A stretch of 39,111 bases of DNA from DASPWW01 sp035637595 (GCA_035637595.1 DASPWW010000052.1:1-39111), one strand, 5' to 3'; shown: positions 7,385 to 14,407, counted from the stretch's first letter. Program-made: numbers and translations. The notes: a model not told the origin generated them from the letters alone.

Positions 7385-7870
7385 ATGATGAAGCGGACAT
7401 CAGTTCTGATGGTCGCTGTGGCAGTGGTAGCAATCTCGGCCGCCGGCGTCGCCCTGGCGGACAACATCACGGGGACACAGGGCGACGACGTGCTGACCGG
7501 GACCCCGTTCGACGACCACATCGTCGGCAAGAAGGGCAACGACACCATCAACGCGCTGGCCGGGAACGACGACGTCGCGGGTGGCAAGGGCAACGACGTC
7601 GTAAACGGCGACGAGGGCAACGACACGCTGTCCGGCAAGAAGGGCGCCGACCAGATCAACGGCGGCACGGGCAACGACTCGATCAACGCCCGCGACGGCA
7701 AGCACGGCGGCCCGGACACGGTCACGTGCGGTGAGGACGGCGAGCCGGAGTACTCGACCGACGCCGACACCGTGCGCGCGGACAAGAACGACATCGTGGC
7801 GGCGGACTGCGAGAGCGTCGACGTCACGCCCCACGGCTCGAACGGCCACGGAAACGGCCAGAACAAGTAG
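7385..7870 (+). CDS. Secreted calcium-repeat (RTX/hemolysin-type) protein, copy 2
   Basis: A 161-residue paralogue of the protein at 6458-6928. It has a signal peptide (about 1-25, ending GVALADN), then an almost identical opening, NITGTQGDDVLTGT, and about seven GxxGxDxx-type calcium repeats including GGTGNDSI. The C-terminal block DTVTCGEDGE...DKNDIVAADCESV keeps the two cysteines, then the protein ends in a Gly/His/Asn-rich tail. The very short, single-roll form suggests a small secreted calcium-stabilised protein rather than a toxin. ATG 7385 and ATG 7388 are both possible; AAGGAGG lies just upstream. The terminator at 7904-7939 ends the transcript. The two copies flank the oppositely oriented DUF167 gene. 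Confidence 0.8.
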   Translation: MMKRTSVLMVAVAVVAISAAGVALADNITGTQGDDVLTGTPFDDHIVGKKGNDTINALAGNDDVAGGKGNDVVNGDEGNDTLSGKKGADQINGGTGNDSINARDGKHGGPDTVTCGEDGEPEYSTDADTVRADKNDIVAADCESVDVTPHGSNGHGNGQNK

Positions 7871-7903
7871 CGGAGCAACAGCACTTCCTCCGGGAGTGAA
7901 AAT

Positions 7904-7939
7904 CGAGGCCCGGGGCCGGTCCGTCCGCCCCGGGCCTCG
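7904..7939. terminator. Strong bidirectional hairpin terminator
   Basis: A perfect 13-bp inverted repeat, CGAGGCCCGGGGC (7904-7916) and GCCCCGGGCCTCG (7927-7939), has a 10-nt loop. It lies between the stop of calcium-repeat copy 2 and the stop of the convergent DUF4126 gene (7953). The symmetry suggests it ends transcription from both sides. Confidence 0.75.
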
Positions 7940-7952
7940 CGTTGTCTAAGTG

Positions 7953-8543
7953 CTAAGGGGGAGCGCGCCGGCGGCGGCCCTTCCAGGCCCGCCAGGCGCG
8001 CAGGATGCGACTCCAGATCAGGTACGCGAGGGTGGCCCCCGCGACCATCAGCACGATCACGATCGCCAGCGCCGTGCTCGGGTGCTCGAGCGCGAGCGCG
8101 ACGACCACGGCCACCATGCCGTCCTCGAGCAGGCTTACGACGATGTTCGAGAACGGCTCGGGCGAAGCGTTGATCCCGAGCCGCAGGCCCGCCTTGAGGC
8201 CGTGGCTGGCGAGCGCCGTGCCGCCGCCGCCCGCCGCGGACAGCGCCTCGTCGATCGAGCTGACGTCGGCGTCGCCGGCGAACAGCGCCCCGACCGCACT
8301 TCCGACCGCGGGGCGAATCGGCGTCTGGACGAGGTCCCAGGTCGTGTCTAGATACGCGACCTTGTCGACGACGAACTCGATCGCGAACAGCACCAGCGCC
8401 GTGACGATCACGGGCGTGCCGGTGAGCGGGTCGGGGACCTCACCTACGCCGGCCCGGCCCAGCAGACCGAGCATCGCCACGGTCCCGTAGGCGTTCACCC
8501 CGGCGGCCCAGCCGGCGCTGATTACGGTCGGGACCAGCTCCAC
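7953..8543 (-). CDS. DUF4126 family integral membrane protein
   Basis: A 196-residue hydrophobic protein. Its N-terminus, ISAGWAAGVNAYGTVAMLGLLGR, matches the DUF4126 opening (usual form G.NAY..ll.lgl). The block FVVDKVAYLDTTWD corresponds to the family's VDKIP..D..WD motif. Four to five membrane helices are predicted, at about 5-27, 45-63, 78-92, 133-153 and 157-178, followed by a basic cytoplasmic tail WRAWKGRRRR. Function unknown. The GTG start lies 27 bp after the thiolase stop on the same strand, so the two are likely co-transcribed; whether this reflects a shared role is not known. Downstream is the bidirectional terminator. Confidence 0.8.
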   Translation of the reverse strand: MELVPTVISAGWAAGVNAYGTVAMLGLLGRAGVGEVPDPLTGTPVIVTALVLFAIEFVVDKVAYLDTTWDLVQTPIRPAVGSAVGALFAGDADVSSIDEALSAAGGGGTALASHGLKAGLRLGINASPEPFSNIVVSLLEDGMVAVVVALALEHPSTALAIVIVLMVAGATLAYLIWSRILRAWRAWKGRRRRAPP

Positions 8544-8570
8544 CGGCTCGTGACCGGCGCCGAGCTCAGC

Positions 8571-9734
8571 TCAGTTGAGGCGCTCGACGATCATCGCCTC
8601 GCCCTGGCCCCCGGCGACGCACATCGTCTCGAGCCCGACCTGGTGATCCTCGGTCTCCATGACGTTGAGCAGCGTCGTCATGATCCTGGCGCCCGTCTGG
8701 CCGAACGGATGGCCGAGCGCGATCGCCCCGCCGTGCGTGTTGAGCTTGTCGAGCGGGATGTCGCACTCGTCCATGATCGGGATCACCTGGGCGGCGAACG
8801 CCTCGTTGAGCTCGACGGTGTCGACGTCGTCGATCTTCATCTGGGCCCGATCGAGCACCTTCTTGATCGCGCCGATCGGGGCGACGCCCATGTACTCGGG
8901 CTCGTTGCCGAAGGTGGCCGCTGTGACGATGCGGGCCCTGGGCGTCAGGCCCAGCTCCTTGGCGCGCTCGTCGGACATCACGAGGACCGCCGCCGCACCG
9001 TCGTTGAGCGGGCACGAGTTGCCCGCCGTGACCTTGCCGTCCGGCCGGAAGGCGGGCTCGAGCTGCGACAGCTTCTCGAGCGTGGAGCTCGCACGCGGGC
9101 CGTCGTCCTTGGCCGCCTCGCCTCCATCGGGCAGCGGGACCGGAACGATCTCGCGGTCGAAGAACCCGGACTCCTGGGAGGCCACCGCGAGCTCCTGCGA
9201 GCGCTGCGCGTACTTGTCCATGTCGGCGCGGCTGACCTCGTAGCGGTCGGCGACGTTCTCGGCCGTCAAGCCCATCGCGATGTAGGCGTCGGGCTGGCCG
9301 TCCTTGCCCTGCAGCTTTTCGTTCTGATCCGCCTCGCCCGCGGGCTCGGTGCGCTCGTTGTAGCGGCTCACCCACTCGACGCCGGCGGCGACATAGGTGT
9401 CTCCCTGGCCGACCTTGACGGCATTGGCCGCGACGCGGATCGCCTCGAGGCTCGACGCACAGTAGCGCGAGATCGTCGAGCCGTTGGTCGTCTCGGGAAG
9501 CTTGTCGGACAGCAGCACGATGATGCGGCCGATGTTGAAAGCCTGAAGTCCCTGCGGCATGCCGCAGCCGCAGTAGACCTCCTCGACGGAGTCCGGCGCG
9601 ACATCGGGATGGCGCTCCAGAAGCTGGTCGACCGTGTGGGCCCCGACCTCGTCGGGGCGAAGCTGCGCGAGCGAGCCCTTGAATGCGCGCCCGATCGGAG
9701 TGCGTACTGCGTCGACGATCACTGCCTCTGGCAT
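8571..9734 (-). CDS. Acetyl-CoA C-acyltransferase (thiolase, FadA-type)
   Basis: A 387-residue thiolase, the usual family length. The N-terminus VIVDAVRTPIGRAFKG is the standard opening. The nucleophile is Cys92 in RYCASSLEAI. The second catalytic group lies in NTHGGAIALGHPFG (His) and the third in ETMCVAGGQGEAM (Cys). NEAFAAQ is the conserved loop. The enzyme cleaves 3-ketoacyl-CoA with CoA in beta-oxidation or runs backwards to condense two acyl-CoAs. The HPFG in place of the more common HP(L/M)G is within family variation. ATG 9734 has an AAGGAGA Shine-Dalgarno. DUF4126 follows downstream. The acyl-CoA dehydrogenase at 1567 could supply the same pathway. Confidence 0.92.
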   Translation of the reverse strand: MPEAVIVDAVRTPIGRAFKGSLAQLRPDEVGAHTVDQLLERHPDVAPDSVEEVYCGCGMPQGLQAFNIGRIIVLLSDKLPETTNGSTISRYCASSLEAIRVAANAVKVGQGDTYVAAGVEWVSRYNERTEPAGEADQNEKLQGKDGQPDAYIAMGLTAENVADRYEVSRADMDKYAQRSQELAVASQESGFFDREIVPVPLPDGGEAAKDDGPRASSTLEKLSQLEPAFRPDGKVTAGNSCPLNDGAAAVLVMSDERAKELGLTPRARIVTAATFGNEPEYMGVAPIGAIKKVLDRAQMKIDDVDTVELNEAFAAQVIPIMDECDIPLDKLNTHGGAIALGHPFGQTGARIMTTLLNVMETEDHQVGLETMCVAGGQGEAMIVERLN

Positions 9735-9829
9735 CTGCGGTCTCCTTGTCTCGTTTGGGCGCCTCCATGGTATTCAGGCGGCCAGGCCCGCCGACGTTCG
9801 GTTCCCGCACGAGGCGGCAGGAGGACCAT

Positions 9830-9835
9830 TAAGCT
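9830..9835 (+). promoter_or_regulatory. -10 element for the rhodanese gene, leaderless layout
   Basis: TAAGCT is followed by 6 nt and then GTG 9842. This exact spacing puts the transcription start on the G of the start codon. AGGAGGA upstream at 9819-9825 is too far to be a Shine-Dalgarno for this start. Confidence 0.5.
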
Positions 9836-9841
9836 CGCGGC

Positions 9842-10207
9842 GTGGCGGTCGAATCCGACCCCGATCAGCAACCCGACTCCGCGTCGTCGCTCGAGCCGCG
9901 GCGCGTCGCCGAGATGCGGCGCGCCGGCGAGATCGAGCTGATCGACATCCGCCAGCAGGACGAGTGGGACGAGGGTCACATCTCCGGTGCCGTGCACATC
10001 CTGCTCGAGCAGCTGCCGTCTCGAGCGGACTCGATCCCCCGCGACCGGCCGGTGGTCTTTCACTGCCGCAGCGGGAACCGCTCGGCGATGGCGGCGGACG
10101 CCTTCCGGCACGACGGCTACGACGCCTACAACATGGCCGGCGGCGTGCAAGCCTGGGAGAACGCCGGGCTGCCGCTCGAGCCGGCCGCCGAGCTCTCCGA
10201 GCGCTGA
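9842..10207 (+). CDS. Single-domain rhodanese-like sulfurtransferase
   Basis: A 121-residue protein consisting of one rhodanese domain. ELIDIRQQDEWDEGHISGAVHI is the first signature, and the active-site loop is HCRSGNRS with Cys75 as the persulfide-carrying residue. NMAGGVQAWENAGLPL is the conserved C-terminal block. Such GlpE/PspE-like proteins move sulfane sulfur from thiosulfate or a persulfide donor to thiols or cyanide. The CRSGNRS loop is complete, so the protein should be active. No signal peptide is visible; it is cytoplasmic. The next gene begins 17 bp later with its own possible -10. Confidence 0.9.
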   Translation: MAVESDPDQQPDSASSLEPRRVAEMRRAGEIELIDIRQQDEWDEGHISGAVHILLEQLPSRADSIPRDRPVVFHCRSGNRSAMAADAFRHDGYDAYNMAGGVQAWENAGLPLEPAAELSER

Positions 10208-10209
10208 TA

Positions 10210-10215
10210 TAGGGT
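10210..10215 (+). promoter_or_regulatory. -10 element for the proline-rich coiled-coil gene
   Basis: TATAGGGT contains the hexamer TAGGGT, ending 9 nt before ATG 10225. No Shine-Dalgarno sequence is present between them. It also overlaps the end of the rhodanese gene, so read-through is possible. Confidence 0.4.
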
Positions 10216-10224
10216 CATCGATCG

Positions 10225-10812
10225 ATGCAGGGCACCCCAACCGAGCCGCCCAAGCCGCCCCCGCCGCCCCCCGGCGGCCCACCGCCCGGCCAGCCGCCCG
10301 CCGCCGGGATGGGGCCCACCCCGCCGCCCCCCGGTCAGGTGCCGCCCGCGGCGCCCGGCACGCCGGGCGAGCCCTCGCCGGCCCTCGCCGATGCCGCCGC
10401 CAGCCCGCACGAGCGCATCGACGGGCTGCGCAGCTGGCTCTCGCAGGTCGAGCGCAGGCTCAACCTGCGCACGATCGCGCTCGCGGCGGTGTCGGTGCTC
10501 GCCCTCGCGGCGGCGATCGTGGCGATCGTGCTGGCCAGGGACGCCAAGGACAAGTCCGCCACCGACGCCCAGCTCCAGGACGTCCGCGAGCAGCTCGCCT
10601 CCGTCGAGGAGACGGCGAGCCAGGCGGCGCAGCAGGACGTCCGGTCGCTGACCGAGCGGATCTCGACGCTCGAGGACAAGGTCGCAACCGCGACCCAGGG
10701 CGACCAGTCGGTCGACCAGCAGATCTCGGTGATCCAGGACGACATCCAGGACCTTCGCAACCAGATCTCGGACCTCGAGTCGAGCGGCCAGGGCACGACC
10801 ACAACGCCCTAG
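10225..10812 (+). CDS. Proline-rich membrane protein with periplasmic coiled coil
   Basis: A 195-residue protein in three parts. Residues about 5-55 are proline/glycine-rich and lack secondary structure. Residues 60-80 form an amphipathic helix ending in ERRLNLR. Residues about 84-104 form a single membrane helix. After the basic-acidic DAKDK stretch, residues about 112-188 form a continuous coiled coil with leucine/isoleucine/valine heptads (QLQDVREQLASVEE, ISTLEDKV, IQDLRNQISDLES). The protein ends in SGQGTTTTP. The disordered N-terminal half is predicted to be cytoplasmic, leaving the coiled coil outside. No family is recognised. The architecture suggests a scaffold or a partner in a membrane complex, but nothing here identifies one. 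Confidence 0.75.
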   Translation: MQGTPTEPPKPPPPPPGGPPPGQPPAAGMGPTPPPPGQVPPAAPGTPGEPSPALADAAASPHERIDGLRSWLSQVERRLNLRTIALAAVSVLALAAAIVAIVLARDAKDKSATDAQLQDVREQLASVEETASQAAQQDVRSLTERISTLEDKVATATQGDQSVDQQISVIQDDIQDLRNQISDLESSGQGTTTTP

Positions 10813-10833
10813 GGACCGACGCCTCGCCTGGAG

Positions 10834-10861
10834 ATCGTGCGTTTACGCACTAATCGTGCGT
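10834..10861. promoter_or_regulatory. Repeat/palindrome cluster, candidate operator
   Basis: The 9-mer ATCGTGCGT occurs at 10834-10842 and again at 10853-10861, a 19-bp period (about two DNA turns). Between them GTGCGT (10837-10842) and ACGCAC (10845-10850) form an inverted repeat. The site lies in a 185-bp gene-free stretch (10813-10997) upstream of the DUF5679 gene. The rest of the stretch shows no gene or clear promoter. Confidence 0.35.
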
Positions 10862-10997
10862 GGGAGTTGTCTGCTCATTGCTCTACATTCGTGGGCACCG
10901 TGGCCGCGAGGGCTGAAATCGCCACACGCGACCGACGTCGGCGACGATGTGAAATCGCCGGCCCGGGAGCGGTCGGCACCCGAAAGGAGGCGCGCTG

Positions 10998-11147
10998 ATG
11001 GCGCAGGGTTACTGCGTGAAGGAGCGCAAGAAGGTCGAGATCCAGGATCCGCAGCAGGTGACGATGAAGAATGGGCGTCCAGCGATTCAGGGCACCTGTC
11101 CCGACTGTGGAACCAAGATCTTCAAGATCGGCAAGCTCAACGGCTAG
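10998..11147 (+). CDS. DUF5679 mini-protein with degenerate zinc ribbon
   Basis: A 49-residue protein: MAQGYCVKERKKVEI, then a beta hairpin NGRPAIQGTC, ending CPDCGTKIFKIG. It matches the DUF5679 family by its YCVK..KKVEI opening and the CPxCGTK knuckle. The second knuckle, Cys34-x2-Cys37, is intact. The first has only Cys6, because the residue where a CxxC partner would sit is Glu9. That leaves three cysteines, so a canonical four-cysteine zinc site would need another ligand. A strong Shine-Dalgarno (AAAGGAGG) precedes ATG 10998. Function unknown; the family is widespread in high-GC Gram-positives and Chloroflexi. The terminator at 11171-11192 follows. Confidence 0.8.
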   Translation: MAQGYCVKERKKVEIQDPQQVTMKNGRPAIQGTCPDCGTKIFKIGKLNG

Positions 11148-11153
11148 CCGCAG

Positions 11154-11729
11154 TTAAGACCCATAACGGCGTCCCGCCGCAACCGGCGGGACGAGCGCGC
11201 GGATCTCCCCCAGCAGCCGCGTGGCGAGCTCGGCCGGGTCCTCACCCGACCTCGCCTGCCCCGTCGCCGGCTCGAAGAAGCTGATGGAGATTCGCGGGCG
11301 TTTTGGGAAGCGAACGTAGTCCGTCGTTCCCTCGACGCAGCACAGCACGACCCGCACGCCGGGGCACCACTGGGCGAGCCTGCCCACCCCGCTGCGCGCG
11401 CGCAGCGTCTCGCCGCGCGACAGCCTTCCCTCGGGGAAGACGCAGATCGCCTCGCCGCCGCGCAGCGCCTCCACCGCCCTGTCGAGCGCGCGGGCGTCCC
11501 CCGCGCCGCGCTCGATCGGAATCTGACCCATCGCGTGGAGGATCGGGCCGAGGCCCGGAATCCTCCACAGATCGGCGCGCGCCAGAAAGCGCAGCGGACG
11601 GCGCTTGCGCAACGCGATCCCGACGACGATCGGGTCCCACTGGCTGTCGTGGTTGGGGACGACGAGCAGCGGCCCGTCTACCGGGACCGCGTCGAGCCCG
11701 GTGATGCGCACCCGCCCCCACAGCGCCAC
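11154..11729 (-). CDS. 1-acyl-glycerol-3-phosphate acyltransferase-like (PlsC family)
   Basis: A 191-residue membrane-associated acyltransferase. The catalytic HxxxxD box is NHDSQWD (His27, Asp32). Residues 98-103, FPEGRL, form the conserved block that binds glycerol-phosphate, and GQIPIER is the block between. It would transfer an acyl chain to lysophosphatidic acid or a related acceptor in phospholipid synthesis. The usual N-terminal hydrophobic helix is short here. The in-frame sequence upstream of GTG 11729 (SLYAFVARLLLPVALWG) looks like the family's N-terminal helix but has no standard start codon before a TGA at 11778-11780, so the true start may be a rare codon or lie in that stretch. 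It lies downstream of the unknown gene at 11792. Its 3' end contains the terminator of the convergent DUF5679 gene. Confidence 0.85.
   Translation of the reverse strand: MALWGRVRITGLDAVPVDGPLLVVPNHDSQWDPIVVGIALRKRRPLRFLARADLWRIPGLGPILHAMGQIPIERGAGDARALDRAVEALRGGEAICVFPEGRLSRGETLRARSGVGRLAQWCPGVRVVLCCVEGTTDYVRFPKRPRISISFFEPATGQARSGEDPAELATRLLGEIRALVPPVAAGRRYGS
11171..11192 (+). terminator. Hairpin terminator of the DUF5679 gene
   Basis: GTCCCGCCG (11171-11179) and CGGCGGGAC (11184-11192) form a perfect 9-bp stem with a CAAC tetraloop, 23 bp after the DUF5679 stop. It lies inside the last codons of the convergent PlsC-like gene. Confidence 0.6.
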
Positions 11730-11791
11730 CGGGAGCAGCAGGCGAGCTACGAACGCGTAGAGCGAATCGCCCCCCGGTCAGCCAGCCTCGA

Positions 11792-12541
11792 TCAGGCTGC
11801 GGCGGTGACCGCCTCGGCGGCTGCCGCGACCGGCGCCTCGGCGAGTCGCGCCATAGCCGGCGGCTGGAGCGCGAAGTAGCCGATCAGGCGCCAGTCGTCC
11901 CCGCCCCCGCGGCGCAGCAGCACCTTGCCGAGGTAGGCGCCGGGGACGATCTGGACGAGCTCGTCGAGGATGTCGCGGATCAGCGGCCTGGGATTCGACT
12001 CCGAGTCGTAGTCGATCTTCAGCGTCTCGCGATCCGGATCGAGCTTGCCGGGTCCGACGTAGGTCGCAAAGCGGAACGCGGCGAGCCGTCCGCCACCGGC
12101 CGGCTCGGGCCGGTAGCCGGGCCACAGGACCCTGGCGGGCACCCGCGCGCTCGCGGTCAGCAGGTTGTCGCCCGCCTGTCGCTCGGGGTCGAAGCGCTTG
12201 CCCAGCCACGGCATCCACGCGAATGTCAGCTGGCGCAGCGCCAAGGTCACAGGCGCGGGGAGGGTCGGCGTGACGAGGATCCCGTCCTGCGGCCCCTCGA
12301 GGACCGGCTTGGGAGCAACCCCGAGCCTGAACATGCGGTTGAGGGTGTCGTATGCCTCGCGCGGGCGGCTGCCCGCGCGGGCGCCCGCGAGCCGGATCTG
12401 ATTCCACGCCGAGCGGCGCGCCAGCTCGGCATTGGCCTTCGTCAGGCCCTGGAGCGCCTCGACGTAGCGCTCGACCTCGTCGGGTCGGGGCTCGAGCGGA
12501 TCGGGCTCGAGCGCGGGCAGGTCGGTCTTGCGCGTCGCCAT
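11792..12541 (-). CDS. Conserved hypothetical protein
   Basis: A 249-residue soluble protein without signal peptide or membrane helix. The N-terminal about 80 residues are helical and charged. From about residue 80 the sequence is strand-rich: DGILVTPTLP, FAWMPWLGKRF, RLAAFRFATYVGPGKLD, TLKIDYDSESNP, IVPGAYLGKVLLRRG and WRLIGYFALQ. The pattern of alternating strands with WLGKRF and GAYLGKVLL recalls lipocalin-like beta barrels that bind small hydrophobic ligands. That is a structural guess only. The C-terminus is Ala-rich. ATG 12541 has a GGAGG Shine-Dalgarno. The PlsC-like acyltransferase lies directly downstream on the same strand, so a lipid-related role is possible. No family was recognised. 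Confidence 0.65.
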   Translation of the reverse strand: MATRKTDLPALEPDPLEPRPDEVERYVEALQGLTKANAELARRSAWNQIRLAGARAGSRPREAYDTLNRMFRLGVAPKPVLEGPQDGILVTPTLPAPVTLALRQLTFAWMPWLGKRFDPERQAGDNLLTASARVPARVLWPGYRPEPAGGGRLAAFRFATYVGPGKLDPDRETLKIDYDSESNPRPLIRDILDELVQIVPGAYLGKVLLRRGGGDDWRLIGYFALQPPAMARLAEAPVAAAAEAVTAAA

Positions 12542-12589
12542 CGAAAGCCTCCGGATGCGGGAAGAGGGTCGCCGACGGCTGAAGTTACT

Positions 12590-13777
12590 TCATACGGAGG
12601 CGCCGGACTGGCGCCGCCCGTACAGATACCCGATCAGCGCCTGGACCACTTCGGGATCGAACTGAGTCCCGGCATGGCGCGACAGCTCGGCCATCGCGTC
12701 GGCGTGGGACGTTGCCTTGCGGTAGGGCCGATCGGAGGTCATCGCGTGGTAGGCGTCGCAGGCGAGGATGATCCGGCTGCCCACCGGGATCTCCTTCCCC
12801 ACCAGGCCATCGGGGTAACCGCCCCCGTCCCAGCGCTCATGCTCGTGGCGAACGATCCGTGCGATCGCCCCGAGGCCCGGAATCATGCGCAGGATCCGCT
12901 CGCCGATCACCGGGTGCTGGCGCATCAGCTCCCATTCGCCCTCGTCCAGGGCCGTCGGCTTGTGGAGGACGTCGTCGGGAATCCCCACCTTGCCGATGTC
13001 GTGCAGCAACGCCCCCATCCTGATCCGGGCAACCTCGTCGGGATCGAGCGCCATCGCCTCCGCCACTCGCGCGGACATCTCGACAACCGACTCCGAATGC
13101 TCGCCCGTGTAGGCGTCGCGCTCCTGAAGCGCCGAGGCCAGGGCCGCGACCACGTCGCCGTGCCCGGGGTGGCCCGTCTGCTCGCTCAGCTCGCCCGCGA
13201 ACACGGTCGCCTTCCCGCCACCGTTCGCGCGCGCCTGCTGGAGCGCCCTGCCGGCCGCCGAGAGGAGCTCCTCGGGGGTCTGCTTTGCCTCCAGTGCGGC
13301 GATCCCGACCGAGATCGAGATTCCCCGAACGGGGCCGACCTCGAGATCCTCGAGCCCCACGAGCAGTCGGCCGATGGCCAGGAGCGCCGCCTCTGTCCCG
13401 GTCTCGGGGAGCAGCAGGCCGAACTCGTCACCGCCCATGCGGCATGCGAGGTCATGGACCCGCGTCTCCGCGGAGATCAGGCCGCCGAGCGCGACGAGGA
13501 CCTCGTCGCCGGCGCCGTAGCCGTATCGAAGATTGATCGCACGAAAGCCGTCGACGTCGATCAGGACGACGGTGAGCGGCCGCCCGTAGCGCTGCGCGCG
13601 CCGCACGTCGAGCTCGAGCTGCGTCCGGAACGCCCGCAGCGTGAGCAGTGTCGCCGCAAGCGGATCGCGCGAGTCCCGCTGCGCGATCTGGGTTTCGAGC
13701 TCACCGATACGCCGGCGCGCCTCGGCGAGCTGGATTGCGGTGTCCCCGGATTGGCGGCGTGCGCGAACTACTGCCAC
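12590..13777 (-). CDS. GGDEF and HD-GYP bifunctional cyclic-di-GMP protein
   Basis: A 395-residue cytoplasmic protein. A short coiled coil (about 8-35) leads to a diguanylate cyclase domain (about 45-195) with an intact GGDEF signature at 115-119. An inhibitory-site RxxD (RVHD, 106-109) lies exactly five residues before it. The second domain (about 205-395) is an HD-GYP phosphodiesterase, with His259-Asp260 in HDIGKVGIPDD, then HEHERWDGGGYPDGL (GYP at 320-322). Both halves keep their key residues, so it could both make and degrade cyclic-di-GMP. There is no sensor domain or membrane helix; input may come through the coiled coil. GTG 13777 is chosen because a GATATT hexamer lies 8 nt upstream. 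The open frame continues upstream, but that part is not domain-like. Confidence 0.9.
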   Translation of the reverse strand: MAVVRARRQSGDTAIQLAEARRRIGELETQIAQRDSRDPLAATLLTLRAFRTQLELDVRRAQRYGRPLTVVLIDVDGFRAINLRYGYGAGDEVLVALGGLISAETRVHDLACRMGGDEFGLLLPETGTEAALLAIGRLLVGLEDLEVGPVRGISISVGIAALEAKQTPEELLSAAGRALQQARANGGGKATVFAGELSEQTGHPGHGDVVAALASALQERDAYTGEHSESVVEMSARVAEAMALDPDEVARIRMGALLHDIGKVGIPDDVLHKPTALDEGEWELMRQHPVIGERILRMIPGLGAIARIVRHEHERWDGGGYPDGLVGKEIPVGSRIILACDAYHAMTSDRPYRKATSHADAMAELSRHAGTQFDPEVVQALIGYLYGRRQSGASV

Positions 13778-13785
13778 TACCCACG

Positions 13786-13791
13786 AATATC
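13786..13791 (-). promoter_or_regulatory. -10-like element for the GGDEF/HD-GYP gene
   Basis: GATATT on the minus strand ends 8 nt before GTG 13777, again a leaderless spacing. It departs from TANNNT at the first two positions. Confidence 0.3.
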
Positions 13792-13868
13792 GGCGCGCGA
13801 GGCGGGCGCCTTGAGCGCCGAAACTCGATGTATCGCCCGCGCTTACCGCCGCTTTAACGAGCAGCGTG

Positions 13869-13874
13869 TAGGGT
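13869..13874 (+). promoter_or_regulatory. -10 element for the cupredoxin gene
   Basis: TAGGGT lies 38 nt before GTG 13913. Unlike the leaderless starts, this transcript would carry a leader of about 30 nt that holds the AGGAGGAG Shine-Dalgarno just before the start. Confidence 0.4.
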
Positions 13875-13912
13875 GCGGCGCGATCTGCGACCAGCGAGCT
13901 AGGAGGAGAAGC

Positions 13913-14359
13913 GTGCACACCGCAGCCACGAAGCCGCCCCGGCGCCTTGTCACCGTGGCGATCCTGGGAATCGCCGCCTTCTCCCTCGTCGCCGCCGGGT
14001 GCGGCGACAACGACGAGGAGACGACAGCCAGCGTCCCGACTACGACCTCGACCGGCGCCACCGGCGCCACCGGCGGCGGCAAGGCCGTCAAGATCAGCGA
14101 GACCGAGTTCAAGCTCGATCCGTCCGACGTCAAGGACGTCAAGGCCGGCTCGGTCACCTTCGACGTCACCAACGACGGCGAGACGACCCACAGCCTCGAG
14201 GTCGAGGGCAACGGCGTCGAGGAGGAGCTTCCCGATGACCTCGCGCCGGGGGACTCCGGAGAGCTGACCGTCGATCTCGATCCCGGGACCTACACGATGT
14301 ACTGCCCGATCGACGACCATCGCGGCATGGGCATGGAGGGCACGATCACCGTCAAGTAG
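13913..14359 (+). CDS. Cupredoxin-like copper lipoprotein
   Basis: A 148-residue exported protein. Lipobox VAAGC places the lipidated cysteine at residue 30, followed by a Thr/Gly linker to about 55. The remaining about 90 residues are a plastocyanin/azurin-like beta sandwich. Candidate type-1 copper ligands are His93 (TTHSLEVEG), Cys131 (MYCPIDDH), His136 and Met139 or Met141 (HRGMGM). The Cys-x4-His-x2/4-Met loop is right for a blue copper site. It would carry single electrons at the outer face of the membrane, for example to a terminal oxidase or copper enzyme. No partner enzyme is nearby. AGGAGGAG precedes the GTG start. The family also includes non-electron-transfer copper storage proteins. 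Confidence 0.85.
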   Translation: MHTAATKPPRRLVTVAILGIAAFSLVAAGCGDNDEETTASVPTTTSTGATGATGGGKAVKISETEFKLDPSDVKDVKAGSVTFDVTNDGETTHSLEVEGNGVEEELPDDLAPGDSGELTVDLDPGTYTMYCPIDDHRGMGMEGTITVK

Positions 14360-14379
14360 GCGCCCCTGGAGCGCCGGAT

Positions 14380-14407
14380 ATCAGCCGCTGTCAGCGAAGC
14401 GGCTGAT
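14380..14407 (+). terminator. Hairpin terminator of the cupredoxin gene
   Basis: ATCAGCCGCT (14380-14389) and AGCGGCTGAT (14398-14407) form a perfect 10-bp stem with an 8-nt loop, 20 bp after the cupredoxin stop. It contains the stop codon and last codons of the convergent gene at 14381. Confidence 0.6.

Noticed and set aside
12674..13912. Plus-strand frame continuous with the cupredoxin, upstream of 13913.
   Set aside because: It is antisense to the GGDEF/HD-GYP gene; the lipobox and Shine-Dalgarno place the real start at GTG 13913.
13778..14320. N-terminal extension of the GGDEF/HD-GYP frame up to 14320.
   Set aside because: It runs antisense through the cupredoxin gene, and the translation is not domain-like; GTG 13777 with a -10-like hexamer is a better start.
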